DNA of 64,000 nucleotides, taken from NCBI RefSeq assembly GCF_900116045.1, contig NZ_LT630450.1, positions 1,245,001-1,309,000 of the forward strand, in the 5' to 3' direction. Numbering within the stretch: position 1 is the stretch's first letter; the number at the start of each line of letters is the position of its first letter. The position numbers and the translations under genes are program-made. This DNA is from Desulfovibrio piger. GTDB taxonomy: Bacteria > Desulfobacterota > Desulfovibrionia > Desulfovibrionales > Desulfovibrionaceae. A model generated the notes under the pieces. It searched no databases. It was not told where the DNA came from and saw only the letters and a program-made list of their open reading frames with translations. Of this stretch, positions 17,873 to 25,975 are shown piece by piece.

Positions 17873-18328
17873 CTACCCCTTAAAGGGGTCTTGATATTCG
17901 CGTGATGTCAGCTTGTCTCTTATAATATCGTGGCGTTCCTGATCCTGGATATATTTTTTGATCGTTGCCTCATTAAGCCCCACCGTACTGACATAATATC
18001 CTTCGGCCCCAAATTTTCTGTTGCCGAACTTATACTTAAGGTTTGCGTGCTTATCGAATATCATCAACGAACTTTTCCCTTTCAGGTAGCCCATGAAATT
18101 TGCCACACTGATTTTAGGAGGAATGGACACCAGCATGTGGACATGATCCGGCATCAGATGCCCTTCCAGAATCTCAACCCCTTTATATTTGCAGAGGCAT
18201 TGCAGAATTTCTTTTATACTTTCACGGAGCTGTGCGAAGATTATTTTCCTTCTATATTTTGGAGTAAAGACGATATGATACTTGCACAACCATTTCGCAT
18301 GCGCTAGGCTATGAGCCTTGGTTCCCAT
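17873..18328 (-). CDS. tnpA: IS200-like Y1 transposase TnpA
   Basis: A 151-residue HUH single-strand transposase, full length for the family. The HUH motif is in MPDHVHMLVSIPP near residue 60, and the catalytic Tyr lies in the C-terminal helix (NEATIKKYIQDQE). The frame is intact, so it may be active. The only ribosome site (AAAGGTG) lies inside one arm of a 17-bp inverted repeat just upstream, which would hide it in the mRNA. Confidence 0.93.
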   Translation of the reverse strand: MGTKAHSLAHAKWLCKYHIVFTPKYRRKIIFAQLRESIKEILQCLCKYKGVEILEGHLMPDHVHMLVSIPPKISVANFMGYLKGKSSLMIFDKHANLKYKFGNRKFGAEGYYVSTVGLNEATIKKYIQDQERHDIIRDKLTSREYQDPFKG

Positions 18329-18329
18329 A

Positions 18330-18399
18330 ACAAAAACACCTTTCCGTTAACGTTGTGATGGGCTTGAACAACTTCATCGTATCGGAAAGGTGTTTTTGT
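18330..18399 (-). repeat. 17-bp inverted repeat upstream of tnpA
   Basis: The arm at 18330-18346 is the exact complement of the arm CGGAAAGGTGTTTTTGT at 18383-18399. The tnpA ribosome site falls in the start-proximal arm. In IS200 a similar hairpin limits translation from outside transcripts, so this is probably a control element. Confidence 0.7.
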
Positions 18400-18488
18400 G
18401 TGTATAACGTATTGTCTCCACCCGCATAGCGGGTGGTTTTTTGTTTCGCGCCTGTCAGGCGCTCAACAGGCTAAAGCCCATAAACAGA

Positions 18489-18519
18489 AAAGCCCTCACG
18501 GAGATTTCCGTAAGGGCTT
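18489..18519 (-). terminator. Terminator after tRNA-Thr
   Basis: On the minus strand an interrupted stem (AAGCCCT/AGGGCTT outside, ACGGA/TCCGT inside) is followed by TTTCTGTTT. It starts 10 bases past the CCA end of the tRNA. Confidence 0.75.
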
Positions 18520-18528
18520 ATTTCTTTC

Positions 18529-18604
18529 TGGAGCCAGCTAAGAGACTTGAACTCTTGGCCTGCTGATTACGAATCAGCTGCTCTACCAACTGAGCTAAGC
18601 TGGC
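18529..18604 (-). tRNA. tRNA-Thr (CGT)
   Basis: A 76-base tRNA with the acceptor stem GCCAGCT/AGCTGGC and an encoded CCA. The D-loop is TAGCTCAGTTGGTAGAGCA and the T-loop GTTCAAGTC. The anticodon stem GCTGA/TCAGC encloses TTCGTAA, giving anticodon CGT, which reads ACG (threonine). Confidence 0.95.
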
Positions 18605-18667
18605 GGACGGTTTGTTGTGTCAAAATACGGCCTGACTGTCAAGCGGAAATATGTCCTGCCTTCCAGA

Positions 18668-19051
18668 TCAGTCGGCAGTCCTTTCCAGGTACAGGGGGAT
18701 GACGTGCAGGCTGCGGCTGACTTCCTCGGTATGCCCCAGCCACCAGCGGACCTTGTCCGCCGGCCAGCCCAGCTTTTCCGCCACGGCGCGGGCCACACCG
18801 GCCACATTGAGGACAGGATGGCGCTGGAAGACCTGCGGCAGGCCGTAGGTCAGATTGCAGGCAAGACATTTTCCGGGACGCTGGTGCAGCTCAAAAGCCA
18901 GTTCCGCCTTTCCTTCTCCTTCGGAGCGGCAGACCAGCACGATGTCATAGGCGCCTTCCTCAGCACCGCCGAACAGGGCGTCGAAAAACGCCTCCGTGCG
19001 TTCCGGGGGGAACACGCTGTCAAGAAAGGCCTTATCAAGAACCTTGCTCAT
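18668..19051 (-). CDS. Conserved hypothetical protein
   Basis: A 127-residue soluble protein with no signal peptide or membrane segment. GGAGG precedes the ATG. It has a paired-Cys segment (KCLACNLTYGLPQVFQRHP) and a Trp-rich end (KVRWWLGHTEE). I recognise it only as resembling small proteins conserved in Desulfovibrio; the function is unknown. It lies alone between tRNA-Thr and gluQ. Confidence 0.7.
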   Translation of the reverse strand: MSKVLDKAFLDSVFPPERTEAFFDALFGGAEEGAYDIVLVCRSEGEGKAELAFELHQRPGKCLACNLTYGLPQVFQRHPVLNVAGVARAVAEKLGWPADKVRWWLGHTEEVSRSLHVIPLYLERTAD

Positions 19052-19131
19052 ATTGCCTCCAGCCCGACAACGGGCAAGAAATTTTAAGAGCTAAACATAG
19101 CTTTTTTTTTCATAAAAGACAAATCCGCCCG

Positions 19132-20229
19132 TCAGCACGGCAGACACAGGGGGCGCAGCCAGTCCGGTATGCGGGGAAGATCGCACAGGCAGACGTCATG
19201 GCGGGGCAGCCGCTCCAGCCGGAAGTCCGGCAGCAGCTCCGCTGCCGCCACCGGCCGCATGTCCGGGCGCAGACCGGCCAGAAGGGCCAGAACGCCCACG
19301 ATCTCCGCCGCCGTTACCCCCTGGCGGCGCAGCTCGCGCACCCCCAGGCTCTGGTGACGCTTGGCCAGACGCTCTCCCCGCCCGTCCAGCAGCAACGGGA
19401 TGTGCGCATAGGCGGGCGGCTCGAAGCCCCACAGGCGCAACAGGGCCAGCTGGCGCGGCGTGGACATCAGGATGTCGCGCCCCCGCACCACCTGGGTGAT
19501 GCCCATCAGGGCATCGTCCAGCGCCACGGCCAGCTGGTAGGCCACCACACCGTCGGAACGGCGCAGGGCAAAATCGCCGCCGCAGTCCTCCAGCGTGAAG
19601 GACTGCCCGCCCAGCAGGCCGTCCTGAAAATGGAAACGTCCCTCGGGACAGCGCAGGCGCAGGCAGGCACGCCGCCCCTGGGCCTCGCGCCGGTGCCGCT
19701 CTTCCGGGCCCAGATGACGGCAGGTGCCGGGATAGGGGGCCCCGGCATCGTCCACATGGGGCGCTCCGGCCAGCTGGCGCAGCTCCTTGCGGGTGCAGTA
19801 GCAGGGATAGACCAGCCCGGCACGGTCCAGGGCATCCAGCGTGGCATCATACAGGGCCGTGCGGGCACTCTGGAAATAGGGGCCGCACGGGCCCTGCTCC
19901 GTCATGTCGCTGCCGTCGGCCGAGATGACGCCGTCCACGGCCGGGCCCTCGTCCCAGTCCAGCCCCAGCCAGCGCAAGTCCTCCACCAGGGCCCTGGCAT
20001 ATGCGGGGCGCGACCGTTGCGGGTCGATGTCCTCCATGCGCAGGACCAGCGTCCCGCCGGCGCTGCGTACCGCCAGCCAGGCCAGGAGGAAGGCCCAGGC
20101 ATTGCCCAGATGCATGTATCCCGTGGGACTGGGGGCCAGCCGTCCCCGCAGGGGACGGGGAGCCGACGGTGAGGGGGGATGATAACAGTATGCGTGCAGG
20201 CTGCTGGGCAGTACGCAGGAGAAGGTCAT
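19132..20229 (-). CDS. gluQ: Glutamyl-Q tRNA(Asp) synthetase
   Basis: A 365-residue paralogue of the catalytic half of glutamyl-tRNA synthetase. It has the class I signature RLAPSPTGYMHLGNAW and a KRHQS loop in place of KMSKS. Zinc ligands CYC and YPGTC lie in the middle. The anticodon-binding domain is absent, as expected. The enzyme attaches glutamate to queuosine in tRNA(Asp). ATG 20229 has GGAGGCGGC upstream. It agrees with queuosine-related metabolism through FolE-type GTP cyclohydrolase (folE2 lies 2 kb away). Confidence 0.92.
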   Translation of the reverse strand: MTFSCVLPSSLHAYCYHPPSPSAPRPLRGRLAPSPTGYMHLGNAWAFLLAWLAVRSAGGTLVLRMEDIDPQRSRPAYARALVEDLRWLGLDWDEGPAVDGVISADGSDMTEQGPCGPYFQSARTALYDATLDALDRAGLVYPCYCTRKELRQLAGAPHVDDAGAPYPGTCRHLGPEERHRREAQGRRACLRLRCPEGRFHFQDGLLGGQSFTLEDCGGDFALRRSDGVVAYQLAVALDDALMGITQVVRGRDILMSTPRQLALLRLWGFEPPAYAHIPLLLDGRGERLAKRHQSLGVRELRRQGVTAAEIVGVLALLAGLRPDMRPVAAAELLPDFRLERLPRHDVCLCDLPRIPDWLRPLCLPC

Positions 20230-20284
20230 GCCGCCTCCGAAAACGCCCGGTACGGGCCGTCTGTGTATGGTGAAGGGTGAACGA

Positions 20285-20323
20285 AAGGGGAAGGGCCCCC
20301 CTGGCAGGAGCGCCCTTCCCCTT
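20285..20323 (-). terminator. Terminator after the rhodanese gene
   Basis: A 12-bp stem (AAGGGGAAGGGC with its complement) is followed on the minus strand by TTCGTTC. It lies 28 bases past the stop of the rhodanese gene. The T-tract is weak. Confidence 0.5.
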
Positions 20324-20350
20324 CGGGAAAACATCATCTGCGCGGGCAGA

Positions 20351-20860
20351 CTATTTTTTGTTCCACGGCATGCGGGCCAGCAGCAGGCCCAGACCGCAAA
20401 AGCCCGTCACCCCGGCAAAGACCAGGCCCGCGCCCACAAAGGCGCTCAGCCAGAGCCACTGGGGCCAGGCAAGGCCCAGGGCCAGGCCCAGCAGCACCAT
20501 GCCGCCCGCGCCTATCTGGATCTGGCGGAACATGGGCAGGCTGCGGCGGCCGCGCACCACGGGAAGACCGGCCTTGTCCCAGGCCGCGGCCCCGCCTTCC
20601 ATCTGCCAGGCCTCACCGGCGGCCAGCTGTTCCAGAAGGTCGCTGCTGTTCTTGGTGCGGCGGCCCGAGTTGCAGGTGAAGACCACGGGCTTGTCGGTCA
20701 CGGGACGGAAATCCTGCCAGCGGATGACCGACAGGGGGGCGATCTCCGCGCCTTCGATGCGCAGGGACGCCACTTCGTCAGGTTCGCGTATGTCCACGAG
20801 CCGGATCTCGCCGGCTTCCAGTTTCCTTTGGACGTCCTGGGGGCTCATGAGGGGAAGCAT
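20351..20860 (-). CDS. Membrane-anchored rhodanese (DUF2892 fusion)
   Basis: A 169-residue protein. Residues 1-105 are a rhodanese domain with the catalytic Cys in FTCNSGRRTKNS. Residues 115-165 hold two membrane helices of the DUF2892 type, as in E. coli YgaP. It probably handles persulfide sulfur at the cytoplasmic face of the membrane. GGGAGTGAACC precedes the ATG. Confidence 0.88.
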   Translation of the reverse strand: MLPLMSPQDVQRKLEAGEIRLVDIREPDEVASLRIEGAEIAPLSVIRWQDFRPVTDKPVVFTCNSGRRTKNSSDLLEQLAAGEAWQMEGGAAAWDKAGLPVVRGRRSLPMFRQIQIGAGGMVLLGLALGLAWPQWLWLSAFVGAGLVFAGVTGFCGLGLLLARMPWNKK

Positions 20861-20932
20861 GGTTCACTCCCGTGTATGCCGGACGCACGGGTCCGGGTCA
20901 TGCCGCCCTCCCGTTGCCGGCGAAAGGACGGG

Positions 20933-21835
20933 CTATTTCTTGGTCGTGCGTCCCTGGCTGCTGCGCCGGGCAGACGTCTTTCCGCTGTTTTTTTTCTGGG
21001 CGCTGCTCTTTCTCTGGACGCTGCTCTTGCTTTTGCTGCGGCTGCTTTTCTGGACGCTGCTCTTTTTCTGGGCGCTGCCGCCCTTCCGGCTGACGCTGCT
21101 CTTGCTTTTGCCGCGGCTGCTCTTCTGGACGCTGCTCTTTTTGTCCCGCGTGTTCTTCTGGCTGACACCGGCCTTGCTCTTGCTGCGGCTGTGCGAGATC
21201 TCGCGCACGGCCTGCTCTTCGGCATAGGCGGCCATGCGCAGTTCCTCGGCGCTGAAGGCGTCGCTGCCTTCCACGCGGCGGGCTCCCATGAAGGTAGTCC
21301 TGAAATAGGGATCGTCAAGGCTGTTGATGCGCACGCGGGTCCGGCGGCGGGGGCTGTGGACGAACTTCCCGTCCCCCACATAGATGCCCGTATGGTAGCC
21401 GCGGCGGGGATGGTGGAAGGCCACGATGTCACCGGCGCGCATGTCTTCCACGCGGGTGATGCGTTTGCCCACAACCGCCTGTTCCCGGGCCGTGCGCGGC
21501 AGGTTGATGCCCACGCTCTTGTAGGCCCACTGGACAAGGCCGGAACAGTCGAAGCCGCCGGGATTGCGTCCGCCGGGCACATAGGGGGTGCCGATGGCGG
21601 AACGGGCCACCTGCACGGCCTTGGCCTGCCGGGGGCCGCTCTCCTCGACGCTCTCATCGAAGACGGCTTCATAGGAACGGCGGAAGCGGGCTTCCTGCGC
21701 CGCGCGCTGGCGCTGCGCGTACCAGGATTCCTCGGGATAGCCGGAAGAGCCGGACCCGGAATGGGAGGCGCAACCGGCGCTCAGGGCCAGCAGGCCCATG
21801 ACAAGGGGTATCAGCAGTCTTGGAACAAGACGCAT
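20933..21835 (-). CDS. NlpC/P60 peptidoglycan endopeptidase lipoprotein with Lys/Ser-rich tail
   Basis: A 300-residue protein. The signal peptide ends in the lipobox LSAGC. The NlpC/P60 domain (about residues 70-190) shows the catalytic Cys in GFDCSGLVQWAY and the His in YHTGIYVGDG, typical of gamma-D-glutamyl-diaminoacid endopeptidases. The last 90 residues or so are Lys/Ser/Arg repeats (KSSVQKSSR, KSKSSVQRK), whose DNA is internally repetitive. The basic tail may bind peptidoglycan or anionic polymers. GGAGAAAGC precedes the ATG at 21835. Confidence 0.88.
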   Translation of the reverse strand: MRLVPRLLIPLVMGLLALSAGCASHSGSGSSGYPEESWYAQRQRAAQEARFRRSYEAVFDESVEESGPRQAKAVQVARSAIGTPYVPGGRNPGGFDCSGLVQWAYKSVGINLPRTAREQAVVGKRITRVEDMRAGDIVAFHHPRRGYHTGIYVGDGKFVHSPRRRTRVRINSLDDPYFRTTFMGARRVEGSDAFSAEELRMAAYAEEQAVREISHSRSKSKAGVSQKNTRDKKSSVQKSSRGKSKSSVSRKGGSAQKKSSVQKSSRSKSKSSVQRKSSAQKKNSGKTSARRSSQGRTTKK

Positions 21836-22071
21836 GCTTTCTCCGGGGTAAGAAATCGCAACCAAAACGGGGGGAAGGGCCCGGGCGGCAGGGATGGGGT
21901 CGTGAGCCGCCGGCAGAGGGACAGTCCCTGGAGGGGCCGGGCAGCGGCCGGACGGCCTGTCCCGCCCCAAGGCCATACGAAGCTTGGGCGTGAGTGTCTT
22001 AGCACAGGCAGCTGTCCAGTGTAAAAAACTTTTTGGGAAAAATTTTTTGACCGCAGCGACGTGCAAAAAAA

Positions 22072-22091
22072 AAGCCGGGAGATCCCGGCTT
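22072..22091 (-). terminator. Terminator after folE2
   Basis: AAGCCGGG, loop, CCCGGCTT, then an uninterrupted T-run on the minus strand. It lies 15 bases past the folE2 stop. Confidence 0.9.
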
Positions 22092-22105
22092 CCTTCCCGT
22101 GCCTG

Positions 22106-22897
22106 CTAGGCCTGTCCGTCCTGCGTGCGCAGGTCACGCTCGATGCAGGCAAAGGCATTGTGGCTGTGGATGGATTCCATGCTCTCCACCTCCACGCGGA
22201 ACCAGCGCACATGCTCGTGCTCCGTCAGCCGCTGGGCCACGTTGCGCACCACGTCCTCCACGAAGGTGGGCTGGGCGAAGGCGTGTTCGGTGACGTATTT
22301 CTCGTCCTCGCGCTTGAGCAGGGTATAGACGGCGGACGAGCCCGAAGCCTCGGCCATCTCGATGAATTCCTCGATCCAGCTGAAGCCCGACATGCGCACG
22401 GCCAGACGGATCATGGTGCGCTGGCTGTGCGCGCCCTCGCGGCTGATGGCCTTGGAGCAGGGGCACACGGTCATCACGGGCACGTCCACTTCCAGCAGGA
22501 AGGACTGGCCCTTCTCGTCCAGCTCCCCGGTCAGGCGGCATTCATACGAGATGATGCTCCTGATGCCCGACGAAGGCGCGGGCTTGTGCACGAAATAGGG
22601 GAAACAGAAGCGCACATAGGAGCGCCGCGCCCCCAGACGTTCCTTGACCGTGGCCAGCAGGCGGCGCACCGACTGGTAATTGATTTCGTCGTTCCATCCT
22701 TCCAGCGCTTCGATGAAGCGGCTCATGTGCGTGCCCTTGAACGAGGCGGGCAGATCCACACCAAGATCCACCCGGGCCACGGTCTGGCGGCTGCCCTGGG
22801 CGCGGTCGCGCACCAGCAGCGGCACGGTGATGCCGCGGATGCCGACGCGGTCGATATTGATGGGAACCTTGGGGGCATGGCGTTGCACGTCTTCCAT
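22106..22897 (-). CDS. folE2: GTP cyclohydrolase I type B
   Basis: A 263-residue FolE2 enzyme that converts GTP to dihydroneopterin triphosphate, the entry to folate and queuosine. The family signature [20 protein letters not shown] is present near residues 140-160; its Cys is a metal ligand. Unlike FolE, this family works with several divalent metals. Its ATG overlaps the stop codon of nikR by one base, so the two are translationally coupled. A nickel-responsive regulator fused into the operon is unusual for this enzyme. Confidence 0.95.
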   Translation of the reverse strand: MEDVQRHAPKVPINIDRVGIRGITVPLLVRDRAQGSRQTVARVDLGVDLPASFKGTHMSRFIEALEGWNDEINYQSVRRLLATVKERLGARRSYVRFCFPYFVHKPAPSSGIRSIISYECRLTGELDEKGQSFLLEVDVPVMTVCPCSKAISREGAHSQRTMIRLAVRMSGFSWIEEFIEMAEASGSSAVYTLLKREDEKYVTEHAFAQPTFVEDVVRNVAQRLTEHEHVRWFRVEVESMESIHSHNAFACIERDLRTQDGQA

Positions 22898-23316
22898 TAT
22901 GCGAGATCCTGTCCTGTAGTTGTACCGCTGAAGGTGCCGTGCTTGACACCCTTGCAGGAAATGAGCTTGTCGGCCAGTGCCCGCACGCGGGCGGCCTCGC
23001 CTTTGAGGATGAGCACCTCAAGGCAGTTGTGATGGTCCAGATGCACATGCAGGGTGGCGATGATGATGTCATGCTCGTCGTGCTGCATCTGGGTCAGGCG
23101 GCGGGCCAGATCGTTCTTGTGATGGTCATAGACCAGGGTCAGCGTGCCCGCGCCCTGGCCGTCGGCCTGATGCCATTCCTCGGCCACCAGGGCCTTGCGG
23201 ATGAGGTCACGGATGGCTTCGGAGCGGTTGCTGTAGCCCTTGACGGCGCACAGGGCGTCGAAAGGTTCCAGCAGCTCTTCATCCAGAGAAACACCAAAAC
23301 GTGTCAGTTTTCCCAT
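22897..23316 (-). CDS. nikR: Nickel-responsive regulator NikR
   Basis: A 139-residue protein of normal family length. A ribbon-helix-helix DNA-binding domain ([16 protein letters not shown]) is followed by the ACT-like metal domain. The high-affinity nickel ligands are visible as HVHLDHHNC (two His and Cys), with an earlier His in [10 protein letters not shown]. NikR usually represses nickel uptake genes; none lies nearby. It heads an operon with folE2. I see no clear NikR operator upstream, but a pair of 28-base repeats lies there. Confidence 0.92.
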   Translation of the reverse strand: MGKLTRFGVSLDEELLEPFDALCAVKGYSNRSEAIRDLIRKALVAEEWHQADGQGAGTLTLVYDHHKNDLARRLTQMQHDEHDIIIATLHVHLDHHNCLEVLILKGEAARVRALADKLISCKGVKHGTFSGTTTGQDLA

Positions 23317-23559
23317 TGTTCGCCCTCATGCGGCCGGGACACCGTCCGGCGGTGCCCGGTGGTGAATCTAGCAAAATCTTCCTGAAAATCCAGAGGCCTT
23401 TCCCCGGCCCTGCCCGCCGGCGCGGCGCCCCTCGCAAAAATGGGCCGCAACAGGCAGACAGGCCGGATGACGGCCGCAGGCGCGCCTCATGCCGGAGCCG
23501 CTGCGGCAGAGGATGCGGGAGGCCCCGGCCGGCGCATCCCGGCCGCAAGGCCTGCGGGC

Positions 23560-23648
23560 AACGGTCCCGCGCCCGCGCAGGCAAGGGTTCCTCGATCTTA
23601 TCCGACATTCCAAGACTGCAAACGGTCCCGTGCCCGCACAGGCAAGGG
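23560..23648. repeat. Two 28-base direct repeats upstream of nikR
   Basis: Copies at 23560-23587 and 23621-23648 differ at two positions and begin AACGGTCCCG and end CAGGCAAGGG. They sit in the 377-base gap between nikR and the methyltransferase gene, which otherwise shows no gene. They may be regulator sites or a small duplication. Confidence 0.6.
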
Positions 23649-23693
23649 GCGGATGATACCGGGGCGGGAGGGGCCCCCGCCGGCGCTCCCGGT

Positions 23694-24479
23694 CTATGCG
23701 GGCCGGACGCGGCGGCGGATCTCCCACACGGCCACCGTGACGGGCACGGGCTGGGCGTACAGGGGCTCCACGCGCTCGCTGAACACGCGCCGCCCTTCCA
23801 AGCCGCCGCCGTGCAGGGCCTGCAAAAAGGCCTCGTACACGCCGCGTCCGGGCTCGGCCACCCAGGCCGCGCCGTCGTCGGCCAGCACATGGGAAAGAAA
23901 GCGCATCACCGGCGCCACGAAGCGCTTTTCGTACATGATGTCGCCGCCCCAAAGGCGGAAGATGCTGCGGGGCCGCACGGCGGGCTGCCGCCAGTCCATG
24001 ACGGTCCACAGGGGCGGGGACACCCCGTTGTGCCGGGCGTTGAGGCTGGCGAAGCGCAGGGCCTCTTCCTCATAGTCCATGCCGATGACCTGCGCGCCCA
24101 GCCACTGGCCCACCATGGCCGTGAGCCCCAGGCCGCAGCCCAGGTCCAGGCAGGGGCGCCCGGCGATCTCGGCGCGGCGCTCTTCCAGCCAGCGGCACAG
24201 GGCGATGCTGGAAGGCCACAGTTCCGTCCAGTAGGGCAGGCGTTCGTCCTCGAAGTCCTGCGGATCGTCCAGCATGGCGTTCCACAGGCTCTCCAGGTCG
24301 GCGGCGCGCTGCAGGCGCCACAAACGGCCGCAGGCCCTCACGGAGATGCAGGGAGTGTAGGCCGTGAGGCCGTGGCTTTCCTCCCCGGCTCCGGGAGCGG
24401 CCCCTGCCGCCGGAGATTCCGCCCCGCTGCTGCAGGCCGGCCCGTCCTGTTCCGTCATGTGTCCCTGTCGCGTATCCAT
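23694..24479 (-). CDS. SAM-dependent methyltransferase, lysine-methyltransferase-like
   Basis: A 261-residue protein with a class I SAM fold. The glycine motif CLDLGCGLGLTAM and the acidic GMDYEEEAL occur near residues 125-160. LPYWTELWPSSIALCRWL just before it is typical of the METTL20/ETFB-lysine and METTL21-type groups. The N-terminal 35 residues are Ala/Gly-rich. The start is uncertain: ATG 24479 or ATG 24458. Its target is unknown. Confidence 0.75.
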   Translation of the reverse strand: MDTRQGHMTEQDGPACSSGAESPAAGAAPGAGEESHGLTAYTPCISVRACGRLWRLQRAADLESLWNAMLDDPQDFEDERLPYWTELWPSSIALCRWLEERRAEIAGRPCLDLGCGLGLTAMVGQWLGAQVIGMDYEEEALRFASLNARHNGVSPPLWTVMDWRQPAVRPRSIFRLWGGDIMYEKRFVAPVMRFLSHVLADDGAAWVAEPGRGVYEAFLQALHGGGLEGRRVFSERVEPLYAQPVPVTVAVWEIRRRVRPA

Positions 24480-24667
24480 CCCGCAAGCATAGCGTATCGG
24501 GCCCCATCTGTACAGCCGGACGGATTGTGTCCTGCCCCCCCTTTTGCTATGCTGCGCCCGTACCTGCACGAACGGACACGGCCCGCCGCAGGCCGCCGGA
24601 AACTCCGGCGCCCCGCCACCGTGCCGCCCCGACGGCCGCAGGAGGATCTTTTCCTTACAGGGAGCTT

Positions 24668-25156
24668 ATGGGACAGGATATTTTCGACGTCATCATCGTG
24701 CTGGTCCTGACGGCCTTCGCGGCCCGCGGGTTCTGGACCGGCTTCGTGGGCGAGGTCGCCGGGCTGCTGTCCATCGTGGGCGGCTTCTGGGTCTCCCACC
24801 ATTTCCATACCGTGCTGGCCCCGCACCTCACCTTCATCACCGAACCGGCCTGGCGCAACATCGCCAGCTATGTGCTGCTCTTCCTGGGCGTGCTCATCGC
24901 CGTGGGCCTGCTGGCGCGGCTGCTGCAAAAGCTGCTGGCCTTCTCCTTCGTGGGCTGGATAGACAAGCTCACCGGCGGCCTGCTGGGCCTGGCCAAGGGC
25001 GTGCTGCTCTGCGCCGTGGTCCTGCTGCTGTTGCAGAAGCTCTTCGGCGATGCCGAGTTCCTGCGCCACTCGCGCGCCCTGCCCTATTTCAATTCCCTGA
25101 TAAGCCAGGTGCGCGGCTGGCTGCCGCCTGACCTCATCAGCCGTTTCGGACTTTAA
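24668..25156 (+). CDS. CvpA family membrane protein
   Basis: A 162-residue protein with four membrane helices and the CvpA pattern (DIFDVIIVLVLTAFAARGFWTG, then GWIDKLTGGLLGLAKG). Family members act in envelope stress tolerance or colicin V export, but the mechanism is not settled. AGGGAGCTT precedes ATG 24668. It starts a plus-strand group that runs to 30521. Confidence 0.85.
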   Translation: MGQDIFDVIIVLVLTAFAARGFWTGFVGEVAGLLSIVGGFWVSHHFHTVLAPHLTFITEPAWRNIASYVLLFLGVLIAVGLLARLLQKLLAFSFVGWIDKLTGGLLGLAKGVLLCAVVLLLLQKLFGDAEFLRHSRALPYFNSLISQVRGWLPPDLISRFGL

Positions 25157-25177
25157 CCCTCCATAAGGAACAGTTTC

Positions 25178-25975
25178 ATGAAAAGCGCTCTGGAAGAATT
25201 GCAGGCCGTCATCGAACGGCTGACCGATGCCGAGAACGGCTGCCCCTGGGACAGGGAGCAGACCCCCGAAAGCCTGACCGAATACCTCATCGAGGAGAGC
25301 CACGAGCTGGTCAGCGCCATCCGTTCCGGCAACACGGCCGACGTGTGCGAGGAACTGGGCGACGTGGCCTTCCTGCTGCTCTTCGTGGCCCATCTGTACC
25401 AGAAGCGCGGCCAGTTCAGCCTGGACGACGCCCTGAACAACAACCGGGCCAAGATGGTGCGCCGCCATCCCCATGTTTTCGGTGACGTGACCTTCGACAA
25501 TCTGGACGAGCAGCTCAAGACCTGGGAAAAGATCAAGCGCGCCGAGCATGCCGATGCCGACGGCAAGCCCCAGGGCCTGTTCGACTCCCTGCCCGCCAGC
25601 CTGCCGCCGCTGACCAAGGCCTACCGCATCCACTCCAAGGCCGCCCGCGTGGGCTTCACCTGGCCCGAGGACGAAGACGTGGAACAGCAGGTGGAAGCCG
25701 AATGGCTGGAATGGCTGGACGCCTCCGCCGGGGACGACGCCGAAGCCCAGAAGCACGAGCTGGGCGACCTGATCTTCAGCATCACCGAGATGGGCCGCCG
25801 CAAGGGCATCAAGGCCAGCGAGGCCCTGGACCTGGCCACGGCCCGCTTCCTGCGCCGCTTTGCCCGCATGGAAGAACTGGCCCGGCAGCAGGGCAAGGAC
25901 TTCCCCGACCTGTCGCTGGATGAGAAGGACGAGCTGTGGAACGCGGCCAAGGAAGAAGAAAAGGCCGCCCGGTAG
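25178..25975 (+). CDS. mazG: Nucleoside triphosphate pyrophosphohydrolase MazG
   Basis: A 265-residue two-domain MazG. The first domain shows CPWDREQTPESLTEYLIEES and EELGDVAFLL, and the second shows ELGDLIFSITEMGRR; these EExxE/D-type helices bind magnesium and NTP. It hydrolyses NTPs to NMPs and pyrophosphate and helps clear non-canonical nucleotides. Its 3' end overlaps the next gene by 40 bases. Confidence 0.94.
   Translation: MKSALEELQAVIERLTDAENGCPWDREQTPESLTEYLIEESHELVSAIRSGNTADVCEELGDVAFLLLFVAHLYQKRGQFSLDDALNNNRAKMVRRHPHVFGDVTFDNLDEQLKTWEKIKRAEHADADGKPQGLFDSLPASLPPLTKAYRIHSKAARVGFTWPEDEDVEQQVEAEWLEWLDASAGDDAEAQKHELGDLIFSITEMGRRKGIKASEALDLATARFLRRFARMEELARQQGKDFPDLSLDEKDELWNAAKEEEKAAR

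Larger units (their letters stand above)
17740..18480 (-). mobile_element. IS200/IS605-like insertion element with tnpA only
   Basis: A single Y1 transposase gene is flanked by near-identical subterminal hairpins: AACCACCCGC-AAA-GCGGGTGGTT at 17762-17784 and CCACCCGC-ATA-GCGGGTGG at 18418-18436. IS200-family elements move as single strands that recognise such hairpins. No tnpB is present. The exact ends are uncertain because these elements make no target duplication. The element sits in a non-coding gap between the AT-rich tail of the IclR gene and tRNA-Thr; 17520-17740 holds AT-rich sequence with no gene. Confidence 0.75.

Noticed and set aside
17762-18436. Two CCACCCGC hairpins as ordinary terminators
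   Set aside because: The near-identical pair brackets the tnpA gene at the distances expected of IS200-type end structures, which explains them better.
23560-23648. Possible CRISPR
   Set aside because: Only two repeat copies with mismatches, no further repeats and no cas genes in the window.
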